Assembly (NCBI GenBank): GCA_964515405.1
Contig: CAZERD010000065.1
Span: forward strand, 1-5,737
Origin: CAZERD01 sp964515405
Lineage (GTDB): Bacteria; Campylobacterota_A; Desulfurellia; Desulfurellales; CAZERD01
Length of the DNA stretch: 5,737 nucleotides
Direction of reading: 5' to 3'
The notes under the pieces were generated by a model. That model ran no database searches. It had not been told where the DNA came from and saw nothing but the letters and a program-made list of their open reading frames with translations. Every line of letters begins with the position of its first letter. Position 1 is the first letter of the stretch. Below are positions 1-5,555 of the stretch, one piece after another. The position numbers were made by a program, and so were the translations under genes.

Positions 1-222
1 TTTTACTATCTCGTCGATGTATATATCTTCTACCGGTGGCAGGGTTTCCCTTTCAAAGAACTCTGTGAATTGTTCCAGTATGCTTAGGGATGTCTTGGCT
101 TCGTTTATGGAATAACAGGGCTTTAGCAACCGTAGGAGTCTCTTTCCATACTTTGTTAATATGAATCTCTCCAAAATGGTTTTGAATCTGTTGTATTCGA
201 CAAGCTCGAGGGTATCTCTCAT
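1..222 (-). CDS. mutS2: MutS2-like protein, N-terminal fragment (continues past left edge)
   Basis: This is the first 74 codons of a gene that runs off the left edge. The protein opens MRDTLELVEYNRFKTIL, followed by KYGKRLLRLLKP and an acidic helical stretch. This matches the usual start of MutS2 proteins: a 'LEF-hydrophobic' helix, then a 'LGK...LKP' segment, ahead of the clamp/core region. MutS2 homologues are homodimeric ATPases with a C-terminal Smr nuclease domain; they act on recombination intermediates or rescue collided ribosomes rather than in classical mismatch repair. The ATPase and Smr domains lie outside the window, so the name rests on the N-terminus alone. The ATG at 222-220 is the only ordinary start before an in-frame TAA at 237-235, and no Shine-Dalgarno sequence precedes it. 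It lies 87 bases beyond the chemoreceptor stop on the same strand, so it could be read through from that gene or from its own promoter. An ordinary MutS is less likely. Confidence 0.65.
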   Translation of the reverse strand, partial: MRDTLELVEYNRFKTILERFILTKYGKRLLRLLKPCYSINEAKTSLSILEQFTEFFERETLPPVEDIYIDEIVK

Positions 223-228
223 GGCGAT

Positions 229-257
229 AATATATTATGATTCACTCTGCTTAACAA
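229..257 (-). promoter_or_regulatory. Possible sigma70 promoter giving a leaderless mutS2 transcript
   Basis: On the minus strand TTGTTA (257-252; 4 of 6 against TTGACA) and TATATT (234-229; 5 of 6 against TATAAT) are 17 bases apart. Only six bases separate the -10 hexamer from the ATG at 222, so a standard start point would fall on the A of that ATG. This agrees with the absence of a Shine-Dalgarno sequence. The -35 box partly overlaps one arm of an inverted repeat at 255-283. The hexamer matches are moderate and A+T-rich DNA yields such pairs by chance. Confidence 0.35.
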
Positions 258-283
258 CATCTGTCTCGCCGTATGAGATGTTG
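255..283. repeat. 8-bp perfect inverted repeat between chemoreceptor and mutS2 genes
   Basis: The arms CAACATCT (255-262) and AGATGTTG (276-283) are perfectly complementary across a 13-base loop. No T-run follows on either strand, so it does not look like an intrinsic terminator. It lies in the 87-base gap after the chemoreceptor stop and touches the possible mutS2 -35 box. It could be a regulator site, an RNA hairpin that protects the upstream transcript, or chance. Confidence 0.4.
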
Positions 284-309
284 CTGTCGGCGAATGAGGT
301 TAGTGGTCC

Positions 310-1398
310 TTATTTTTCTCCTGTTTCCTCAATCATTCTGTCAAGCAGTTCAAATAGTTCTTTGCTTGCTTCCTCCATTTCTTCAAAATCTTTCACCACG
401 CCGTCTATGTTTTGTAGGCATGTGCCGTTTCTCACACATACCAGCGCATCGCTTGCCTTGTTATGAACTGTTTCGTGTGGCTTACTTATAGCACCAAAGC
501 TTCTTGTGTGGGAGAAGAGTTTTCTGCCCTCTTCGTTGTACCACCTACCAAATCTGCATGTTGTATGAGTATCCAATTCGATCTCCTTGTATGTGAACAC
601 GCTGTTGTAAGCATTTACTTTGAACAAAACGTGATCTATCTTTGCGAGATTGGTGAATAGGTCGTAGGTTATGTGTTGTGTATCATCATTTATCATCTCA
701 GCGTTGTGTATAATTTCCTGCAATTTTTCCTGGAAGGAGACAAGGTTATTATGGGCGTTTGTCGCCTCTTCTTCAAGTTTTTGACTGTTTTCGTTGAGCT
801 CGTCGGAGTCATCCATTAGTGCTTCTATGCTTGCTTCTACTTCCATTGTTGCTTTTTGTGTTCTCTCGGCGAGTTTTCTTACTTCATCGGCTACCACACC
901 AAATCCTCTCCCGTGTTCTCCGGCTCGTGCTGCTTCTATTGCGGCGTTTAGTGCCAGAAGGTTCGTCTGGGTTGATATATCCCTTATCAGGTTTATTATT
1001 TCGCTTATGGCTTCCACGCTGTGATTTAAAGCTTCAGCGTCTTTCTTCAGATCTCCGGCTATCTGTATGATTGTGTCAACGTTGAATATGGTTGCTGCGT
1101 TTTCCTTTGTTGTGATTATTTCCTCCTGGTTTTTCTTGTTGAGCTCGTTTATTTCCCTGAGCGATTCTATGTCCCTGTCCACTCCGTTCTGTATGGTTTT
1201 TAAACCGTCCATGCATCCATCAGTTAACTTTTCAAGAAGAGCTGTTTTAAGCCTGTTTTCGGCGACAGAATTTTTCATATTTCTCTCTCTTGATTCTAGT
1301 TCCCTTATCTGATTCTTGAGCTCTTCGTTTTCCTTAGTAAGTTGCTTGACTTTTCTCTCCAGTTCCTCTATGGAGGATGTTTTTTCTCCACCGCTCAT
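310..1398 (-). CDS. Cytosolic methyl-accepting chemotaxis protein with C-terminal CZB zinc-binding domain
   Basis: This is a 362-residue soluble chemoreceptor that should dock CheW and CheA in a cytoplasmic array and control flagellar switching. No membrane segment or signal peptide is visible. Residues 9-58 form a charged, Leu-rich coiled coil. Residues 100-215 are the MCP signalling hairpin, with the hallmark tip QTNLLALNAAIEAARAGE (144-161) and GRGFGVVADEVRKLAERT (163-180); GFG replaces the usual GFA. Residues 250-315 are a CZB (chemoreceptor zinc-binding) domain: His256 in DHVLFK, Cys281 in CRFGRWY, and His308 and His312 in PHETVH give the family's 3His-1Cys zinc site. CZB domains are known to answer zinc or, through the Cys-Zn pair, hypochlorous acid; which applies here is inference. 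There is no PAS or Cache sensor and no C-terminal CheR/CheB-binding pentapeptide, so CZB is the only recognisable sensor. The start has a strong AGGAGGG site (1408-1402) four bases ahead of the ATG. A sigma28-like promoter lies upstream, and mutS2 follows on the same strand. Confidence 0.95.
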   Translation of the reverse strand: MSGGEKTSSIEELERKVKQLTKENEELKNQIRELESRERNMKNSVAENRLKTALLEKLTDGCMDGLKTIQNGVDRDIESLREINELNKKNQEEIITTKENAATIFNVDTIIQIAGDLKKDAEALNHSVEAISEIINLIRDISTQTNLLALNAAIEAARAGEHGRGFGVVADEVRKLAERTQKATMEVEASIEALMDDSDELNENSQKLEEEATNAHNNLVSFQEKLQEIIHNAEMINDDTQHITYDLFTNLAKIDHVLFKVNAYNSVFTYKEIELDTHTTCRFGRWYNEEGRKLFSHTRSFGAISKPHETVHNKASDALVCVRNGTCLQNIDGVVKDFEEMEEASKELFELLDRMIEETGEK

Positions 1399-1425
1399 AT
1401 TCCCTCCTGTTTTTTGTTTAGATGC

Positions 1426-1441
1426 ATGGCTTATCAGCCAT
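1426..1441. repeat. Perfect 6-bp inverted repeat with 4-base loop, covering the FliA-like -10 element
   Basis: ATGGCT (1426-1431) and AGCCAT (1436-1441) are exact inverted copies around the four bases TATC. The minus-strand GCTGATAA element lies inside it. A regulator binding this palindrome would block the promoter. Alternatively the symmetry is a by-product of the -10 sequence. Confidence 0.5.
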
Positions 1442-1455
1442 AGGATACTGATTTA
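1431..1455 (-). promoter_or_regulatory. Sigma28 (FliA)-like promoter for the chemoreceptor gene
   Basis: On the minus strand TAAA (1455-1452) is followed after 13 bases by GCTGATAA (1438-1431). The second element matches the FliA -10 consensus GCCGATAA at 7 of 8 positions. The usual spacing from TAAA is about 15 bases, so this one is two short, which is the main weakness. Transcription would start near 1425 and leave a leader of about 25 bases with a strong ribosome binding site. FliA control is what one expects for a late chemotaxis gene beside flagellar genes, but that is inference. Confidence 0.5.
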
Positions 1456-1521
1456 GTCATAACTCCCCCTAATTACATAAATACATGTACCATATATCTA
1501 GCCTGACAATACCAAAGCTAC

Positions 1522-1539
1522 ACCCCTGATGTCAAGGGT
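1522..1539. promoter_or_regulatory. Imperfect dyad, possible operator in the divergent intergenic region
   Basis: The 18 bases ACCCCTGATGTCAAGGGT have dyad symmetry: arms ACCCCTGA and TCAAGGGT pair at 7 of 8 positions about a central TG. The centre lies about 45 bases upstream of the operon's -35 box and about 75 bases from the chemoreceptor's -35 element, a position from which an activator could act on either side. I cannot match it to a named regulator family. It may also be chance; the rest of 1456-1574 shows nothing I can identify. Confidence 0.35.
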
Positions 1540-1574
1540 TGTTGGGAGATATGGTGGATCCCTCAGGTTTGATA

Positions 1575-1602
1575 TTGACTTATGGGGGTAGTAGTGTATG
1601 AT
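1575..1602 (+). promoter_or_regulatory. Sigma70-type promoter for the yggS-flhA-flhF-flhG operon
   Basis: TTGACT (1575-1580) and TATGAT (1597-1602) each match the vegetative consensus at 5 of 6 positions and are separated by 16 bases. Transcription would begin near 1609, leaving a leader of about 17 bases that holds the AAAGGTG ribosome binding site (1615-1621) in front of the ATG at 1626. No terminator or other promoter of similar quality is apparent between here and the right edge, so this promoter probably drives the overlapping flagellar genes too. Confidence 0.6.
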
Positions 1603-1625
1603 TTTTTCACATAGAAAGGTGTGTT

Positions 1626-2312
1626 ATGATTTGTGATAATATTGCGAAGGTATTAAGAAAAATAGGAAGTGTGAAGCAGAGGGCTGGGAGAAAGGATGAG
1701 GTGAAGCTTATTGCTGTTTGCAAGGGTTTTCCATATGAGGTAGTCAGAGAAGCTTATAGGTGTGGAGTGAGGGCTTTTGGTGAGAATAGGATACAGGAGG
1801 CTGAGACGAAGGTAGCGAGGTCTTTGGAGGAGGGACTGAATATAGAGTGGCATATGATAGGGCATCTTCAGAGCAATAAGGCTAAGAAAGCTGTTGAGAT
1901 GTTTGATTGGATAGAGTCTTTGGATAGTGTCAGAATTGCGGAAAGGGTGAGCACCTATGCAATTGGGTTGGGGAAGGTTGTAAATGTTCTACTTGAGGTT
2001 AATATATCGGGCGAGCCCCAAAAGAGCGGCTTTAATAGTGATGAAGTGGTGTGTGTTTTTCCAGAGATATTTGCTTTTGATGGTATCAAGGTGTTGGGAC
2101 TTATGGGGATAGCCCCTTATACAAAGGATGTTTCTGCAATTAGGGCTTCTTTTGCCAGGCTGAGGGGGTTGATGGAGACCATAAATGACAAATACGGTGT
2201 TGGTCTCAGTGAGCTGTCCATGGGAATGAGCAACGATTTTGAGATAGCCATTGAAGAGGGCTCTACCATGGTAAGAGTGGGTAGGGCCATATTTGGGGAA
2301 CGTAATGGCTGA
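1626..2312 (+). CDS. yggS: YggS/PLPBP-family pyridoxal 5'-phosphate homeostasis protein
   Basis: This 228-residue protein is full length for the YggS/PROSC (PLPBP) family. These are single-domain TIM-barrel proteins like the N-terminal domain of alanine racemase. They bind pyridoxal 5'-phosphate without known catalysis and buffer its free level, which affects amino-acid and keto-acid metabolism. The PLP lysine is Lys33 in LIAVCKGFP. Other family marks are FGENRIQEA (51-59), WHMIGHLQSNK (75-85), GLMGIAP (158-164), and the phosphate-binding end LSMGMSNDFEIAI (197-209) with VRVGRAIFG (216-224). The usual SKT after the lysine strand reads CKG here, a small departure. The ATG at 1626 has AAAGGTG four bases upstream and directly follows a good promoter. 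The gene overlaps flhA by eight bases, so it appears to be the first gene of a flagellar operon. No frameshift or damage is seen, and the family call is secure. Confidence 0.95.
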   Translation: MICDNIAKVLRKIGSVKQRAGRKDEVKLIAVCKGFPYEVVREAYRCGVRAFGENRIQEAETKVARSLEEGLNIEWHMIGHLQSNKAKKAVEMFDWIESLDSVRIAERVSTYAIGLGKVVNVLLEVNISGEPQKSGFNSDEVVCVFPEIFAFDGIKVLGLMGIAPYTKDVSAIRASFARLRGLMETINDKYGVGLSELSMGMSNDFEIAIEEGSTMVRVGRAIFGERNG

Positions 2313-4374
2313 GGAAACTATAGCAGGTTTGCCGAAGATAAGCGATTTTGCCATCCTTATAACTGTGGTTGTTATACTTGCTGTTATAGTGATACCGCTT
2401 CCGGGATTTATGTTAGATTTTTTTATTACCATTTCTTTCTCTCTGGCTTTGTTTATGTTTTTTGTGTCTATATATGTAAAGAAGCCGCTAGAGTTTTCGA
2501 CGTTTCCGTCATTGTTGCTTGCCGTTACCCTTTATAGGCTTTCTTTAAATATTGCTACCACGAGAGCTATACTGTTACATGGTAATGAGAGTGTTAACGC
2601 GGCTGGTGAGATGATAAAGACGTTTGGCTACTTTGTTGTTGGTGGTAGCTATGTGGTGGGGTTCATAGTGTTTATAATACTCATAATAATCAATTTTATT
2701 GTCATAACGAAGGGTGCAACAAGGGTTGCAGAGGTTGCTGCCAGATTTACTCTTGATTCAATGCCTGGGAAGCAGATGAGCATAGATGCTGATTTGAACG
2801 CTGGGCTTATAGATGAAGAAACAGCCCGTAGGAGAAGAGCAGAGATAACAAGACAGGCGGACTTCTATGGTGCTATGGACGGTGCAAGTAAGTTTGTTAG
2901 GGGTGATGCCATTGCGGGTTTACTCATCACTGCTATAAATATCATCGGTGGGATAATAATAGGAGTACTCCAACACCATATGAATATATCTCAGGCAGTG
3001 CACAGGTACACAGTACTTACCATAGGGGATGGTTTAATAAGTCAGTTGCCTGCGCTGACGGTATCTACTGCAGCGGGCATAATCATCACTAGAAGCTCTG
3101 AGGAGATTAGCCTTCCTGAGAATGCTCTTCAGCAACTTGTGAAACAGTATAGGGTTCTCTACATCTCTGCAGGAATACTTGCACTTATGGCTTTTGTCCC
3201 TGGGATGCCCAAGGTGCCGCTGTTTGGGCTTGCTTTGGTCTTTGCTCTTATAGCCTATTCCATATCCTACAGAGAGAAACAGAAGAAAGCTGAGGAAGAG
3301 AGAGAAAAAGAAGAGGCCATGCCACCTGAGCCGGAGATAACCCCGGAGGATATAGAGGAATCTATCAAAGTCGATGTACTTGAACTAAAGATAGGTTATG
3401 GTCTTATAGGTTTGGTAGATGAGAAGAAGAGTGATAATCTTCTGAGGCGTATAAAGTATATGAGAAAAAAGATAGCTGTTGATTTGGGTGTCATAGTGCC
3501 CTCCATAAGGATAAGGGATGACTTGAATCTTGGGAGAAATGAATATGTGTTTCTCATCAAAGGTGTTGAGGTGGCTAGGTACGAGATATATCCGGAGAGA
3601 TTCCTCGCCATGAAACCTGGAGAGGAGGAGCCTTTTGAAGGGATAAACACAAAAGAACCGGCATTTGGACTTCCTGCTTACTGGATAGGAGCAGAGCGTA
3701 AAGAGGAAGCCATAGCAAAGGGATACACTGTGATAGACCCGATAACGGTGATGATAACTCATATAACGGAGATAATAAAAGAGAATATTGCTGATATATT
3801 CACCCGTCAAGATGCAGGAAAACTCCTTGAAACGTTGGAGAGTGATTATCCCAGGGTGCACGAGGAACTGTTCAAAACAACAACCCTTGGTGTGATTTAT
3901 AAGGTGTTGAAGAACCTGCTGAAAGAAGGTATTCCGATAAGGGATGTACTTACCATAGCAGAGACGATCACGGATTATTCCTATATAAAGGATACGGATG
4001 TCCTTACAGAGTATGTTAGGAGTGCTCTTGCTTCACAAATAAGCAATAAATATAAAGATGAAAGTAATGTAATACACGCAATAACACTGGGAGGAAACGT
4101 GGAAGGCACTATTGTTGCTTCTATAAAGGAGGTGGGTGGTTCGGAATATTTGGATCTTTCTCCCAATGTTTCGGAGAAGTTGCTTGATAGGTTCAAGGAT
4201 GTGATAGCAAGGGTCTCTGAGGCAGGGATAGAACCCTTGATAATAACATCTCCGAGGGTTAGAAGGTTTGTCAGGGATTTTATTGAGAGATTTTTTCCTA
4301 AGGTGCCTGTCATATCGTATTCTGAGATTACAAAAAATGTGGAGATAAGGGTGGTGGGTAACGTAGAACTATGA
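2305..4374 (+). CDS. flhA: Flagellar type III export gate protein FlhA
   Basis: FlhA is the largest membrane component of the flagellar type III export gate. Its nonameric cytoplasmic ring receives chaperone-substrate complexes and couples proton flow to export. The 689 residues are nearly the length of Salmonella FlhA (692). About eight membrane helices fall within residues 14-321 (clear ones near 14-32, 37-57, 108-134, 199-222, 284-321). A charged linker follows (322-354, rich in Lys/Glu with PPEPEITPED), then the cytoplasmic domain (355-689). The FHIPEP-family core ATRVAEVAARFTLDSMPGKQ starts at residue 138. Charged residues important in Salmonella (R94, R147, R154, D158, K203, D208) align, at a constant offset of seven, with Arg87, Arg140, Arg147, Asp151, Lys196 and Asp201 here. 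I chose the ATG at 2305 over an in-frame TTG at 2293: it has GGGGAA five to ten bases upstream and overlaps the yggS stop by eight bases. It shares ATGA with flhF. Confidence 0.97.
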   Translation: MAEETIAGLPKISDFAILITVVVILAVIVIPLPGFMLDFFITISFSLALFMFFVSIYVKKPLEFSTFPSLLLAVTLYRLSLNIATTRAILLHGNESVNAAGEMIKTFGYFVVGGSYVVGFIVFIILIIINFIVITKGATRVAEVAARFTLDSMPGKQMSIDADLNAGLIDEETARRRRAEITRQADFYGAMDGASKFVRGDAIAGLLITAINIIGGIIIGVLQHHMNISQAVHRYTVLTIGDGLISQLPALTVSTAAGIIITRSSEEISLPENALQQLVKQYRVLYISAGILALMAFVPGMPKVPLFGLALVFALIAYSISYREKQKKAEEEREKEEAMPPEPEITPEDIEESIKVDVLELKIGYGLIGLVDEKKSDNLLRRIKYMRKKIAVDLGVIVPSIRIRDDLNLGRNEYVFLIKGVEVARYEIYPERFLAMKPGEEEPFEGINTKEPAFGLPAYWIGAERKEEAIAKGYTVIDPITVMITHITEIIKENIADIFTRQDAGKLLETLESDYPRVHEELFKTTTLGVIYKVLKNLLKEGIPIRDVLTIAETITDYSYIKDTDVLTEYVRSALASQISNKYKDESNVIHAITLGGNVEGTIVASIKEVGGSEYLDLSPNVSEKLLDRFKDVIARVSEAGIEPLIITSPRVRRFVRDFIERFFPKVPVISYSEITKNVEIRVVGNVEL

Positions 4375-5555
4375 TAATAAAAACCTATCAAGCCGCTAAT
4401 ATGCAGGAGGCTATACAAAAGATAAAGAAGGATCTAGGAGAAGAGGCGGTAATAGTATCCACAAGGAAAGTTAGAAAAGGTCCTTTTTTTTCCTTTTTTA
4501 AGAAGGAGGTGCTTGAGGTTACAGCAGCTTTGGATGAGAAGAGTGAGGGGAAAAGGAATTTTAAAGAGATATTAAGTAAATCATCTGGTGAGAGAAGATC
4601 TGGTACGCGTGATGTTGAGGAAAGGTTAAGAAAACTTGAGAACATGATAGCTGTTTTGGGTGAGAGGGGCATACACGACATCGTGAATAGTATAAGGGAA
4701 GATATCCGTGGCCTTAAGGATGCCTTGACCTATGTTAGGGAGAGCGATATTGATGTAACGAGACTTCCTCTTAATGTTGCTAGGCATTTCAAGTTGATGT
4801 GTGAAGTTGGTATAGAGAGAAGGTACGCCTTCAAGATAGCTATGGCATTATCCGAGAATGTAAGGGGTTCTGGGTTTGCTTCGGAGGATAGTTTATTGGA
4901 TTATCTATCGATAGTGCTTTCTCAGTTTTTTAGAACAGAGGAACCATCTGGTAAGATGGTGGTGTTGGTAGGACCAACAGGTGTTGGAAAAACAACTACT
5001 ATTGCCAAACTTTCAGCGATATACAAGCTAAAAATGAATAGGAACGTTGGGATAATAACTACGGATACCTATAGAATAGCAGCTGTTGACCAGTTGATGA
5101 CTTATGCCAAGATAATGGATATACCCATAAAGGTTAGTGTAAGCAAATCAGATCTCAGGGAGGCTTTGGCGGAGTTTAACGGTATGGATTATGTGTTTGT
5201 TGATACTGTGGGTAGGTCTCAGAAGAATTTGGAAAGACTGGGGGAAATATTCGATCTGTTTTCCGGAGAGAGGGACACTTATGTTTCCCTTGTTATTTCT
5301 CTAAACACCAAAGAAAGCGATGTCCTGGAGGTTTTCAAGGTTTTTTCAAGAATTCCCATTAACAGCGTTATATTCACGAAAGTTGACGAAACGAACACTC
5401 CGGGGAGTATGCTTAACCTTGTTGTTAAAATGAAGAAACCGGTTTCTTTTGTCTCTTTCGGTCAGGATGTTCCTGAAGATATAATGGTGGCTGAACCGCT
5501 TAAGCTGGCTTCTTTAATAATCAGGAAAGGAAGTGGATATGGGAGACCAGGCTGA
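4371..5555 (+). CDS. flhF: Flagellar biosynthesis SRP-like GTPase FlhF
   Basis: FlhF is the third SRP-type GTPase beside Ffh and FtsY. It localises to the membrane at the site of new flagella and recruits early basal-body parts; in many bacteria it sets polar placement. The 394 residues show the usual order. The basic B domain (1 to about 75) includes the conserved FFSFFKKEVLEVTAA segment (39-53). A charged helical linker covers 78-122, the helical N domain about 125-190, and the G domain 194-394. GTPase motifs are the P-loop GPTGVGKTTT (201-210), TTDTYRIAAVDQL (230-242), DTVGRS (278-283), FTKVDET (335-341) and the closing FGQDVPED (363-370). DTVG in place of the DTAG common in SRP GTPases is a conservative change, and I do not read it as loss of function. 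The start shares ATGA with the flhA stop and has only a weak GGTGGG upstream, so coupling to flhA is likely. The end overlaps flhG by 17 bases. Confidence 0.97.
   Translation: MIIKTYQAANMQEAIQKIKKDLGEEAVIVSTRKVRKGPFFSFFKKEVLEVTAALDEKSEGKRNFKEILSKSSGERRSGTRDVEERLRKLENMIAVLGERGIHDIVNSIREDIRGLKDALTYVRESDIDVTRLPLNVARHFKLMCEVGIERRYAFKIAMALSENVRGSGFASEDSLLDYLSIVLSQFFRTEEPSGKMVVLVGPTGVGKTTTIAKLSAIYKLKMNRNVGIITTDTYRIAAVDQLMTYAKIMDIPIKVSVSKSDLREALAEFNGMDYVFVDTVGRSQKNLERLGEIFDLFSGERDTYVSLVISLNTKESDVLEVFKVFSRIPINSVIFTKVDETNTPGSMLNLVVKMKKPVSFVSFGQDVPEDIMVAEPLKLASLIIRKGSGYGRPG
5526..5535 (+). promoter_or_regulatory. Ribosome binding site of flhG inside the 3' end of flhF
   Basis: The purine-rich AAAGGAAG (5526-5533) lies within the last codons of flhF, with its GG eight bases before the ATG at 5539. 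This spacing favours the ATG over an in-frame GTG at 5533, which overlaps the site itself. It lets flhG be initiated independently of, or coupled to, flhF termination. Confidence 0.6.

Noticed and set aside
219..260. A 13-codon minus-strand leader frame (ATG at 260) ending in ATGA at the mutS2 start
   Set aside because: The coupling geometry is attractive, but there is no convincing ribosome binding site and the peptide is too short to support; kept only as an alternative to leaderless initiation.
255..283. Inverted repeat as a rho-independent terminator of the chemoreceptor gene
   Set aside because: The loop is 13 bases, the stem is A+T-rich, and no T-run follows on either strand.
161..1312. 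Several plus-strand open frames of 65-101 codons across the chemoreceptor and mutS2 region
   Set aside because: They are shadows of the minus-strand genes. Their translations are Ser/Leu/Phe-rich, as expected from the complement of helical, charged coding sequence.
1479..1495. A sigma54-like TGGTAC element on the minus strand upstream of the chemoreceptor
   Set aside because: The second half lacks the GC dinucleotide at the required GG-N10-GC spacing.
1569..1602. TTGATA at 1569-1574 as the -35 box of the operon promoter
   Set aside because: The spacing to TATGAT would be 22 bases; TTGACT at 1575-1580 with a 16-base spacer fits much better.
2293..2304. Upstream TTG start for flhA adding four residues
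   Set aside because: The ATG at 2305 has a better placed purine-rich site and a normal stop-start overlap; TTG would add MGNV without family support.
1989..4418. Long open frames on the minus strand opposite yggS, flhA and the start of flhF (about 145-158 codons at 1989-2432, 3385-3861, 3981-4418)
   Set aside because: They lie wholly opposite well-identified genes, have low-complexity Ser/Leu/Ile/Tyr-rich translations, and resemble no family.
4490..4501. Programmed minus-one frameshift in flhF yielding a second functional protein
   Set aside because: The minus-one frame ends at TAA (4499) within a few codons and the plus-one frame ends before any domain, so only truncation would result.
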